Below are positions 26,629 through 33,956 of a stretch of 64,000 bases of DNA, piece by piece (the first letter of the stretch is position 1; every line of letters starts with the position of its first letter). Source of the stretch: JBDWFY01 sp039976075 (GTDB lineage: Bacteria > Pseudomonadota > Alphaproteobacteria > Rhizobiales > Stappiaceae). The translations under genes and the position numbers were made by a program. The notes beneath the pieces were generated by a model that did not search any database, was not told the origin of the DNA, and saw only the letters and a list, made by a program, of their open reading frames with translations. Location: positions 62,001 to 126,000 of the forward strand of contig JBDWFY010000004.1 in the NCBI GenBank assembly GCA_039976075.1. Reading direction: 5' to 3'.

Positions 26629-28142
26629 GAACTGTTTCCTTGTTTTTTGGAAATGATGGGGGCGGAAGTCATTCGGGGCTCAGAGAACAAAGGAGCGGTG
26701 AGATCGAGCGCGGCAACGGCCGCTGTCTCGAACATCAAACGCTCTGCATCATCCATGTTCCAGGGCGTGATGCGCTGAATGCTGGTCCATTCACCGCCCG
26801 GGTGCTTGAGCCAGTGCCAAACTGCTTCGGCAACATTGGAGGAGGTAAAACCACTACTTGAGGCATAACTCACAGCAACATGCCAGGCATCACCTTTCGG
26901 CCCTTCGGCTCTGAACAGCGCGGTCGGTGCCGGTTCGAAACGGGTTCCCAAAAATTCGACCGTGTAACCAAGACCGCGTAGGCAATCTTCCGGTGAATGG
27001 AGGTGTCTCAAAGGTGATGTCGTCTGCACGAGGGTCAGTCCGACGGGTCCATAGAGCGCTTTCTGCGCTGTGCCGCCATATTGCTCGAAATAAGCGCTCT
27101 CCATTGGAAGCAATTGCTGATCAGTACGTGCGTGACCGAGCAGTTGCATCGGCATCGGCATTTTCACCAGCGTACGGGAAACATCCAGCGCTTGCCGGGG
27201 AAGAAAAACGACCACCGTAGCGAGGCAAACAAATCCCGCAGCCGCCGCAGCACGTGCTGATTTGGACACATCTACGCGCAGCCCAAAGGACCAACGCCAC
27301 GGTTTTGCAGGAGATGGTCGATAGAATATCAGGAGCGGTAAGAGGGATAGCAGTACAGTTGCATAGCCGATGATGTCGTGCAGTGGCTGCACCATCACAT
27401 CAAGACCGAACAGGCTCTCCTGATAAACCAGACCGAAGGCCAGAACACTGATCCGAACGGCATTACCTATGATACTGAAGAAGATGGTTAGTCCGGCCCA
27501 TAATAGAGCGACTGCCATGCGCGGCCGATAAAGCGCACTCAGCACGACAAACATCGCACCGCTGAGCATCAGACTGGCAGTTCCCGAACACGGCAAATCG
27601 ACCAGAACATCCTGCCCGGCCACCTGGATACGAATACCCTCGCACGCAAGATCCTCAAAGAACATACCAAGGAGTTGGCACGCACCCGCCGCAGACAGTT
27701 CCTGCATCGGATAGCCAAGCAACCGCTGCAACACTCGTTCGATCGGTAGGGAAAACAGAAAAAGAAAAGCGACCCAAAACGCGGAAAGCGGCCGCTTGCG
27801 ATGGGGCATATTGAGCAGTGTTAGGATGGCAAAAATATCGATAGCCAGCGCTAGCCCGCCGAGTATGTTAATCGCAAAAATCTGGCTTGCAAATCGGATC
27901 AACGCCGACAGAACAAGCAACAGAATTGCATGATGCTGGGTGTCCCGGTTATCCCCTTCAACACGGCTCGAGGCACTCCAGCCGATCAGCAGCAGAATGA
28001 GGATGCCATAGACATAGCCGTGGGACTGATAGGATGAGTCAATCCAGGTTCGCCCAAGCCAAAGCATCGGCTCCAGAGCCAGAATAAGCGACGCCCCAGC
28101 AAAACTGAGGGCAACGGGGTTTTTGAGATACGAAGTAACCAT
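26625..28142 (-). CDS. Exosortase with C-terminal EpsI-like domain
   Basis: A 505-residue polytopic membrane protein. The exosortase core (about 1-275) has the catalytic triad in its usual setting: Cys185 in DLPCSGTAS, Arg230 in GNAVRISV and His255 in PLHDIIGY. A further TM helix near 300 leads to a C-terminal periplasmic region (about 320-470) with HLHSPEDCLRGLG, resembling the EpsI-type domain that follows exosortases in exopolysaccharide loci. Exosortases cleave and transfer PEP-CTERM proteins to a surface anchor. The only visible target is the adjacent VIT/VWA gene, so this is a one-substrate system. It may belong to the family named exosortase T, but I cannot confirm that here. A 69-bp repeat element lies 17 bp before the start. 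Confidence 0.88.
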   Translation of the reverse strand: MVTSYLKNPVALSFAGASLILALEPMLWLGRTWIDSSYQSHGYVYGILILLLIGWSASSRVEGDNRDTQHHAILLLVLSALIRFASQIFAINILGGLALAIDIFAILTLLNMPHRKRPLSAFWVAFLFLFSLPIERVLQRLLGYPMQELSAAGACQLLGMFFEDLACEGIRIQVAGQDVLVDLPCSGTASLMLSGAMFVVLSALYRPRMAVALLWAGLTIFFSIIGNAVRISVLAFGLVYQESLFGLDVMVQPLHDIIGYATVLLSLLPLLIFYRPSPAKPWRWSFGLRVDVSKSARAAAAAGFVCLATVVVFLPRQALDVSRTLVKMPMPMQLLGHARTDQQLLPMESAYFEQYGGTAQKALYGPVGLTLVQTTSPLRHLHSPEDCLRGLGYTVEFLGTRFEPAPTALFRAEGPKGDAWHVAVSYASSSGFTSSNVAEAVWHWLKHPGGEWTSIQRITPWNMDDAERLMFETAAVAALDLTAPLFSEPRMTSAPIISKKQGNSS

Positions 28143-28158
28143 GCCGAAGAGACTGCAA

Positions 28159-28227
28159 CGCCGATGTGCAATCCATGCCGTTGGGCCATGCAGATTTTGT
28201 GCATTAGCCGATGGTTGTTCGATGAGG
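28159..28227 (-). repeat. 69-bp repeated upstream element, copy 1 (exosortase promoter)
   Basis: This stretch matches 31180-31248 at about 53 of 69 positions, with 34 of 39 identical in the core 28189-28227. It lies immediately upstream of the exosortase start. On the minus strand the core contains AATGCACAAAATCTGCA, which has the spacing of a sigma-54 -24/-12 promoter but with T for the first G of the GG pair. It is a shared regulatory site for the exosortase locus by inference. Confidence 0.6.
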
Positions 28228-28319
28228 TTCTGTGGAAATGGTGTTAACTCGAAAATCGAAGGCTTGCGGGGGTCTCTATCGATGGGGCGTGCCGACTAAA
28301 TTTCACTTTCATGCGTTTC

Positions 28320-28871
28320 TCACACTGACTGCCGGCAGATTTCAAACGCCGGATTATCGGAACCAAAGCGCTCGGCGAAATACGGCCACAGAGTTAGTGT
28401 TCCGATAAGGACAGCGAGTATGGCGCTGATGAGAACAGCTCCCGCAGCCACGTCTTTGGCCGCCTTGATGCCCTGATTGATTTCCAGCGAGACAACATCG
28501 CAGACGTGTTCAATTGCCGTGTTTACGGCCTCTGCAATCCACACCAGGCAGATTGCAGCAAAGATCCAGCGCCAGTCTGAAAAACTGATCTGCAACGTCA
28601 CACCAGCAACAATGACAATCAGTGTGGCTGCCAAATGAACCCATGCGTTGTGTTCGTTTCTGAGCATCCCGTTCAAACCGTTCACGGCATAGGCAACGCT
28701 TTTCAGGCGCAGTTTCATGCTGAATGGTGCCAAGGCGGGCATCGTTGGATGCGGTATTTCCAGTCGCCATTCAAGCGGTTGCTGTCCACCGGAGCCAAAG
28801 GCCGGAACAACCCGTCGAACGAGCCAAAAGACGGACGCAAGCAGCGTCGCAAACAGAGCGCAACAAACCAC
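28320..28871 (-). CDS. dgkA: Diacylglycerol kinase / undecaprenol kinase family protein
   Basis: The conserved domain starts at MKLRLKSVAYAVNGL (codon at 28718) and contains LRNEHNAWVHLAAT with the acidic residue of DgkA, then the signature AEAVNTAIEHVCDVVSLE and IKAAKDVAAGAV, with three TM helices. The longer frame from 28871 adds a hydrophobic N-terminal segment and begins 9 bp after the stop of the upstream gene, so the extended start is plausible. It phosphorylates diacylglycerol or undecaprenol at the inner membrane. In this locus it could supply or recycle the lipid carrier used for surface anchoring (inference). The true start is uncertain. Confidence 0.85.
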   Translation of the reverse strand: MVCCALFATLLASVFWLVRRVVPAFGSGGQQPLEWRLEIPHPTMPALAPFSMKLRLKSVAYAVNGLNGMLRNEHNAWVHLAATLIVIVAGVTLQISFSDWRWIFAAICLVWIAEAVNTAIEHVCDVVSLEINQGIKAAKDVAAGAVLISAILAVLIGTLTLWPYFAERFGSDNPAFEICRQSV

Positions 28872-28880
28872 GATCTCTCC

Positions 28881-30929
28881 TCAGTCTGATTGATGGATGC
28901 AAAAGGCTGTTCGACCGTGGACGGGAATATTGAGGCGTGCCTCTCCATTCTCATCCGCTCTGAAATACGAGCGGCCGTTTAGTTCCAGCTGATAGTCGGT
29001 GAAAGGTTTGAGACCACCCAAAACCAGTGCCTTAAAACCAGCTTCTTTACCGGGATAAAGAACGACACAGAGCTGCTCAGTATTGTGGATCGCCTGCGCG
29101 ACAAGCACATCCGGGTAACGGGCCTCTTTGACAAAGGGTTTTCGCTGTTGCGCAATGCGTTTATTACTCGCCATTGTCTGAAAAGCACCGGATGCACCGC
29201 CCCGTGCAATTAATTCAACAGCATGTGCCCAAAGCGACGCATTTTCGCGGTGTGCAACACCGTCCGAAACATTCAACGGACATTCTTCATCCAGACGACC
29301 CAGCAGGCTGTTGGCCAGATCAGGATCGCCCATTTCCACGGCGGCCGCGGCCGTTGCTGCATAGCTTGCGGCCCGGGAGAATCTGTAATTGCCGATATCA
29401 ATTGGCCAGAAGGCCTGTTTCCAATTCTGTTTTTCAAGCCGCTCACGAAAGCGCGTCCATTGTCGCTCCGCAATATCGGGCATGATCGTGTTGAGAAACA
29501 AACAAGGGAAACTCTGTATGACAGCCCCGCCAATCGGCGGTACCGCAAGGCCCGTATAACTGGAACGGAAGGGAACGAGACGCCCATCGGCACGAACGAA
29601 TTCTGCCTCCAGTTGATGTCGGAACCCAGGCTCGATTTCAGACCAGAATTGCGTATCATTCTGTGTATCGAAGGTTCTGATCGCTGATGCGGTTATGGTG
29701 TTGCAGAGCGGATAAATCCAATTCGGTTCGCACGCCAGCAGTCCGAATTTTGCATCTTTATATTGCTGGGACAGAATATCGATCAGATCGGGCAACGAAT
29801 AGGAAAACGACCCGCCACCCGGTGTCTGAAACTTCAGGCATCCCGGCTCATTATACGTTGTCCCCCCACAGGCGGAGTGAAAGTAGGCCAACTGCGCTGC
29901 CACGAACCCTGTGAACATGATGTTGTCCCGTGGAATGGGATCTGCTCCCAGTCGAAGTTTCCCCCAGGCGTTTTCAAGTCGCCAGTAACGCCAGATCCGA
30001 TAGTTCTGTTGCTTGGTGGCAAGGTTTTCCTGTGCTGTTTTAAGATATCCATCAAAAGCCGGCAAATGGACCGATTGCGCGATCGAAAGCGCATAGGAAA
30101 GGAAATTCAGCTGATAGCGAACCGCTGCGGTTTGAAACTGATCAGCCCATTCAAAACCATTGAACTCATCAACGGGCTGAAGCGCCCTGTCCAGCAACAA
30201 TCGCATTCGCTGCAGGTCACTCTCCGATAACTCACAGTGTGATGAGTGCTTTCGTTCAACAGCCGTCACCAAACCTCTTGAACCGGTGGCTTTCGGCAAA
30301 TTTAAACTCGTGTGACTGCTCTTGCGTTTGCGTGTGCTTGCATTGATTTGAATTGCTGCGATCAGCGCTGAAGTCGCGCATGCTAGGACGAGAACAGCGC
30401 TGGAGAATTGCCCGCCGGGTTCTGCTCCCCTCGCCCAGAACAAGGACTGCGCCAAACCTGCAATAATTGCACTTATTAGCCAAATGACGGGTGGCAAAAC
30501 GATGTTGCCGGTGCCAAACCAAATGGCACAACTCACGACAAACATCGTCATCGCCAGCGCAGATGCACTCAAGGCAGTGAATAAAAGCGGATTGTCCCAT
30601 TCCGCCCAGTGGAGAAACCCTGCACCGGGCACTATCATCCCAAGCAGAAAGGCCTGAATTGCAGGCACTTCAATGCCGAAGAACAGCACGGTTGTGGAGA
30701 TACAAAGGCCGCAATAGCCGTACACAACCTGCTGCGTACGACGCTGAAAAGGTGTTGGTCCAAATGTCCGATTTTCAGAAGAAAGGCTTGAAATAGCAGT
30801 CGTTTTTAGTCGAGACAAATACAATATCCAAGTTAGGGGTTTCCAAAACGTATTTCGCTCCCCGGGGATCCAAGCTTCCCGTTTTGCGGCAAGCGTGCAT
30901 CGAGGTGCAGGAATCGCCGGTCCCGTCAA
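28881..30929 (-). CDS. Membrane protein with linalool dehydratase/isomerase-like domain
   Basis: A 682-residue protein with four TM helices in about residues 66-195 and a large C-terminal domain (about 230-680). The domain matches linalool dehydratase/isomerase (Ldi): DPIPRDNIMFTGF corresponds to the IEKENIMYKGH segment, and CEPNWIYPLCN (Cys400, Cys409) has the same 9-residue Cys spacing as the Ldi CEPDNYFVQC active-site loop. The His after NIM-x-x-G in Ldi is Phe here, so chemistry may differ. The domain probably faces the periplasm. The annotated start is a TTG overlapping a small upstream ORF; the first 50 residues look atypical and the start may be further in. It heads the unit with dgkA. 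Confidence 0.75.
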   Translation of the reverse strand: MTGPAIPAPRCTLAAKREAWIPGERNTFWKPLTWILYLSRLKTTAISSLSSENRTFGPTPFQRRTQQVVYGYCGLCISTTVLFFGIEVPAIQAFLLGMIVPGAGFLHWAEWDNPLLFTALSASALAMTMFVVSCAIWFGTGNIVLPPVIWLISAIIAGLAQSLFWARGAEPGGQFSSAVLVLACATSALIAAIQINASTRKRKSSHTSLNLPKATGSRGLVTAVERKHSSHCELSESDLQRMRLLLDRALQPVDEFNGFEWADQFQTAAVRYQLNFLSYALSIAQSVHLPAFDGYLKTAQENLATKQQNYRIWRYWRLENAWGKLRLGADPIPRDNIMFTGFVAAQLAYFHSACGGTTYNEPGCLKFQTPGGGSFSYSLPDLIDILSQQYKDAKFGLLACEPNWIYPLCNTITASAIRTFDTQNDTQFWSEIEPGFRHQLEAEFVRADGRLVPFRSSYTGLAVPPIGGAVIQSFPCLFLNTIMPDIAERQWTRFRERLEKQNWKQAFWPIDIGNYRFSRAASYAATAAAAVEMGDPDLANSLLGRLDEECPLNVSDGVAHRENASLWAHAVELIARGGASGAFQTMASNKRIAQQRKPFVKEARYPDVLVAQAIHNTEQLCVVLYPGKEAGFKALVLGGLKPFTDYQLELNGRSYFRADENGEARLNIPVHGRTAFCIHQSD

Positions 30930-31102
30930 AACCGATAACGGTCCCTGATCTGTTCGCTTTCCAAAAGCCGGTCGACAATTACCTGAAACACTGTGGCGAC
31001 CATGCGCACGAACAGGCTCAGGAAAGTCGTTCGGGGATAGGAAGCAGAAGTCGGATACTCATTGATATTAAAGGCTCGATGGACGCCATGTTTGCTGCGC
31101 AT
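30926..31102 (-). CDS. Possible 58-aa small ORF upstream of Ldi-like gene
   Basis: A short frame beginning MRSKHGVHRAFNINEY and ending with a helical hydrophobic-basic stretch (FLSLFVRMVATVFQVIVDR). An AGGGA about 10 nt before the ATG could serve as ribosome-binding site. Its TGA overlaps the TTG start of the Ldi-like gene (TTGA), a geometry suited to translational coupling. No family recognised, and chance occurrence cannot be ruled out. Confidence 0.3.
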   Translation of the reverse strand: MRSKHGVHRAFNINEYPTSASYPRTTFLSLFVRMVATVFQVIVDRLLESEQIRDRYRF

Positions 31103-31476
31103 AGTTCCGGTTCCCTGATGGACACCCAGGCGTGTGTCAGAAATTTGAAATCGAAATCGCCATAATGCGTACCCTGCACCGGCGGTGTGCAGTCACTGTC
31201 GCGGGAACGTGCAGATTTTGTGCATTTTGCTATGGTTGTTGGATGAGGCCATACCTAATACCGGTAAGGAAACGAACTCGGAGCCGGACAGCGCGGGTAG
31301 ATCTCCAGTTCGATAAAGCTGCAAATCTGAATGGATGTGTCAGGGAAGACGGTCTTCTTGAAGATTTATAATTGAAATCTCACCTGACTCTCCTCGGTTT
31401 CTGCACAACAGGGAGTTACTGCACTGAAAGCACGTCATTTTCGCACACAGTATTTTTATAAAGGCACCAATTCTTC
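31103..31476. other. Intergenic region before DUF4153 gene
   Basis: This stretch separates the minus-strand Ldi/dgkA/exosortase group from the plus-strand DUF4153 gene. It holds the second copy of the 69-bp element (31180-31248). Apart from that I see no gene; open frames here are short and unconvincing. Confidence 0.4.
31180..31248 (-). repeat. 69-bp repeated upstream element, copy 2 (Ldi/dgkA promoter region)
   Basis: A direct copy of 28159-28227 in the same orientation, about 250 bp upstream of the annotated Ldi-like start and 78 bp upstream of the small ORF start at 31102. The core (31210-31248) is the most conserved part. It carries the same sigma-54-like AATGCACAAAATCTGCA on the minus strand. 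The two copies flank exactly the Ldi-dgkA pair. Confidence 0.6.
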
Positions 31477-33330
31477 ATGCCCCTTCACACTCACAGGGAT
31501 CTTTTCAAATCGGCTTTGCTGCTTACAGTTCTCAGATTTCCGGTTCCCGTTGCGATCAGCATCCTTCTGATGATGGTTGGCAATGCCGATATTGCCGGGT
31601 TGATCGACCTGAAATCATATGACTGGCGCGAACCCGGCGACGGTTTTTACTCCGAGCAACTCTATGCCGCGCTGATATCGGGCTTTCTCGCCTCTGGGGC
31701 CGTGCAGCTTTACTGTGAAAAATATCAATGGCGCAAAATGGTCAGCGCGCTATTGGCATTCACCACTGCTTGTGGGATTGCGATCCTGCTTTTGATCCCC
31801 ACACCTCAGGAAGCACAATATCTGTTTTTGCTGCCCGGACTGGTTCTTGCCGTCATGGTAGCGGGATATGTACATAAAGCGCCTGACGACAATGCCATTT
31901 GGATCTTCAATGCGCGCCTTGCATTCGCGGTGCTTGCCAGTGGTCTCGTCGCGGGGGTTTTTGTTGCCGGCGTGCTGGCCGTGCTGGAAAGCTTCAGCTA
32001 TCTCTTTGACATTGTTATACAACACAATATCCATCGTTACGTCTGGACCACAGCTGCGTCTCTGATCGCACCGATCGTTGGTCTTTCACTGGTATCGCGA
32101 AATCTCTCCGAAACATTCTCACCGGACGGTGATCCGAGCCTGCTCTCAACCGGTACCTCATTGGTGTTGAACTTCCTTTTGATCCCCTTGGCGCTTACCT
32201 ACCTGATCATCCTCTATTTTTATGCTGGTAGAATCCTCATCGAGGCCGAACTGCCAAAAGGGCAAGTCGGGATCATGGTTCTGATCTTCACTGTCGGAGG
32301 CGCTGCCATCTGGCTGATTGCTCATCCATGGCGGCAGACAGGTTCCCGTCTGATAAAATTCTTCGACAGGATCTGGTTTCCCTCACTTGCGGTGCCATTG
32401 ATCCTGCTGGCAACAGGAACCTATCAGCGCATATCTGAATATGGCGTCACCCCTGAACGGTACGGCCTTGCCGCCATCGGAATATGGGCCGGGCTTCTTA
32501 TAGTGTGGTACCTGCTGAGGTCTCGGTCGGTTCAACCGCGCATCCTTGTCGGGACCCTTTCAGCCATTCTGATTGCAGCCTCCTTTGGGCCATGGAGTGC
32601 CACGTCAATCTCCGTTGCTAGCCAATATCAGCGCCTCATCAGCCTCATGCAGACGGCCGGATATTTTGACGGAGATGCCCTCAAAGTTCCCGACAACATT
32701 GAAACATCGGTGTCCAATGAAGCGCATTCCAAACTGGACTTTCTCGCCAGGGCGGGCCAGCTGGAATTGATCTCCCCCCTGTTTGAGGGTCGCGCAGACA
32801 ATCCTTTCAAAAATAAAACACCTGGCTTAACGGAATCGATTCTACTTTCGGACCGCAAGTCAATTGGCGACATCCTGTCGGATGCTTTTGATGTGCTGAA
32901 ATTCGAACCTTATGGCCATGACAGTAGCAAAATATGGGTCGAACATCGCGAAACCAGACCCGTTGTGCTGAAAACTCAAGAAATGACGTTTTATTCCGGA
33001 ACTCATACTTTCCATGACCGCGGATCAAACGTACCTGAAGCGGATCGGATGTTCGACATTCCCCAAATTTCAAGTGCTGACAACAAAATCACGATTTCTT
33101 ATCAAAATCATATCTGGGAAAGGGACGTCGCCGTCTTTCTTCAATCGGTGCTTGAGGCACAATCTACCAGTGAGCCGACCAACACCGTTATCCTAACCAT
33201 TGCGGGAAAGTCAGGCGATGCCAAAGTGGTATTTCACCACCTCAGCGGATATCTTGATGGTAACAATGGCATCATCCTGAATGGGTCGGCCTCACTGTTT
33301 CTTTCCTTGTCTTCAGATCCCGACCATTGA
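31477..33330 (+). CDS. DUF4153-domain membrane protein
   Basis: A 617-residue protein with about 10-11 TM helices in the first 380 residues and a soluble C-terminal part. The pattern YQRISEYGVTPERYGLAAIG, with strictly conserved Arg, Glu and TPERY, is the DUF4153 hallmark. Family function is not established; members often neighbour regulators or cell-envelope genes. It is divergent from the Ldi/exosortase group, so a shared envelope role is possible but unproven. Confidence 0.85.
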   Translation: MPLHTHRDLFKSALLLTVLRFPVPVAISILLMMVGNADIAGLIDLKSYDWREPGDGFYSEQLYAALISGFLASGAVQLYCEKYQWRKMVSALLAFTTACGIAILLLIPTPQEAQYLFLLPGLVLAVMVAGYVHKAPDDNAIWIFNARLAFAVLASGLVAGVFVAGVLAVLESFSYLFDIVIQHNIHRYVWTTAASLIAPIVGLSLVSRNLSETFSPDGDPSLLSTGTSLVLNFLLIPLALTYLIILYFYAGRILIEAELPKGQVGIMVLIFTVGGAAIWLIAHPWRQTGSRLIKFFDRIWFPSLAVPLILLATGTYQRISEYGVTPERYGLAAIGIWAGLLIVWYLLRSRSVQPRILVGTLSAILIAASFGPWSATSISVASQYQRLISLMQTAGYFDGDALKVPDNIETSVSNEAHSKLDFLARAGQLELISPLFEGRADNPFKNKTPGLTESILLSDRKSIGDILSDAFDVLKFEPYGHDSSKIWVEHRETRPVVLKTQEMTFYSGTHTFHDRGSNVPEADRMFDIPQISSADNKITISYQNHIWERDVAVFLQSVLEAQSTSEPTNTVILTIAGKSGDAKVVFHHLSGYLDGNNGIILNGSASLFLSLSSDPDH

Positions 33331-33383
33331 AATCCGTCAGTTGAAGTGTTATCTCCCCTCTTCGCACAACACAGGCAAAGACG

Positions 33384-33467
33384 ATGAAAAGCTCGATTAC
33401 AGACATGAAAATGCGCAATGCGACGGCGGATGCCGGCGTTGATGCGCTCTATTGTGTGGATTTCTAG
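33384..33467 (+). CDS. Putative 27-aa leader peptide (uORF 1)
   Basis: A 27-codon frame beginning MKSSITDMKMRNATAD and ending YCVDF. It lies upstream of an intrinsic terminator and well upstream of the EF-Tu-like gene. Its position, about 23 nt after a possible start of transcription, fits a regulatory leader peptide. No similarity recognised. Confidence 0.35.
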   Translation: MKSSITDMKMRNATADAGVDALYCVDF

Positions 33468-33515
33468 CTTTGCCTCAATTTCTGGAGGCATGAAGCCTCC
33501 TGCTGGTTGTGATGA

Positions 33516-33547
33516 ACCCTGGATGGCTTCGGTCTCCGGGTTTTTTT
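33516..33547 (+). terminator. Rho-independent terminator (or attenuator)
   Basis: ACCC-t-GGA pairs with TCC-GGGT around a TGGCTTCGGTC loop and is followed by seven T residues (33541-33547). It lies after the DUF4153 gene and uORF 1. Just upstream, 33484-33500 forms another stem (GGAGGC/GCCTCC). It may end the DUF4153 transcript or act as attenuator for the EF-Tu paralogue. Confidence 0.65.
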
Positions 33548-33601
33548 AATGCGCTTCGCCAGGAAACTTGGTGATCGCGAACCAGGATCGGCAGTGTTCA
33601 A

Positions 33602-33688
33602 ATGCGCCACGAGATGATTGCAAAAAATTTCTTCGATGCGGGCACCTTCATGCCGCGCAGCGATGATGCATGGCCATTTGACATGTGA
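33602..33688 (+). CDS. Putative 28-aa small peptide (uORF 2)
   Basis: A 28-codon frame beginning MRHEMIAKNFFDAGTF and ending DDAWPFDM. It lies between the terminator and the perfect hairpin in the EF-Tu leader. It could be a second leader peptide or a small protein; the ribosome-binding site is weak. No family recognised. Confidence 0.3.
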   Translation: MRHEMIAKNFFDAGTFMPRSDDAWPFDM

Positions 33689-33737
33689 GGTCCCCGGACA
33701 GTTTCAGCACCGCGGGATTTTTGGACCCGTGGAGCGC

Positions 33738-33779
33738 AAATAGCCCGCGAAAGGTCCATGCACCTTTCGCGGGCTATTT
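33738..33779. terminator. Perfect 18-bp inverted repeat hairpin
   Basis: An 18-bp arm (AAATAGCCCGCGAAAGGT, 33738-33755) is followed by a 6-nt loop and its exact complement (33762-33779). Stem stability is very high. The AAA/TTT ends give short T-tracts in both directions, as in bidirectional terminators. It lies 177 bp before the EF-Tu paralogue start, so readthrough would need to be controlled. Confidence 0.65.
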
Positions 33780-33883
33780 GATTCAGGCAGACGGTTTCTC
33801 CGTTTCGCCTTCCCTGAATTGGCGCGCCAATGCCAATGGCCGCCAGATCCCGGCTTGGCCAGCCGAGGTTTGGCGGCGTCTTT

Positions 33884-33928
33884 CGACCGATCCACGCTCC
33901 ATCCAACGCGTTGAACGCGGATCGGTCG
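33884..33928 (+). promoter_or_regulatory. Hairpin just before EF-Tu paralogue start
   Basis: CGACCGATCC (33884-33893) pairs perfectly with 33919-33928, with an inner ACGC/GCGT stem. It ends 28 nt before the ATG, close enough to influence initiation or to be part of an attenuation switch. Confidence 0.45.
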
Positions 33929-33956
33929 ATACCAGAACGAGAAAGTGAGAAGACAA

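Larger units (their letters stand above)
33331..33956 (+). promoter_or_regulatory. Long structured leader upstream of the EF-Tu paralogue
   Basis: A 626-bp stretch with no full-size gene but with ordered elements: a possible promoter (TTGAAA 33327-33332, 17 bp, TATCTC), a 27-codon ORF, an intrinsic terminator (33516-33547), a 28-codon ORF, an 18-bp perfect hairpin (33738-33779) and a further 10-bp hairpin (33884-33928), ending 28 bp before the EF-Tu ATG. The organisation resembles attenuation leaders of translation-inhibitor resistance genes. This interpretation is inference. Confidence 0.5.

Noticed and set aside
28189..28227. Reading the repeat core as a true sigma-54 promoter
   Set aside because: The first G of the nearly invariant GG pair is T in both copies, so it is kept only as a candidate regulatory element rather than called as a sigma-54 promoter.
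30884..31165. 93-codon plus-strand frame upstream of DUF4153
   Set aside because: Overlaps the promoter/small ORF region of the opposite strand; no ribosome-binding site or family seen.
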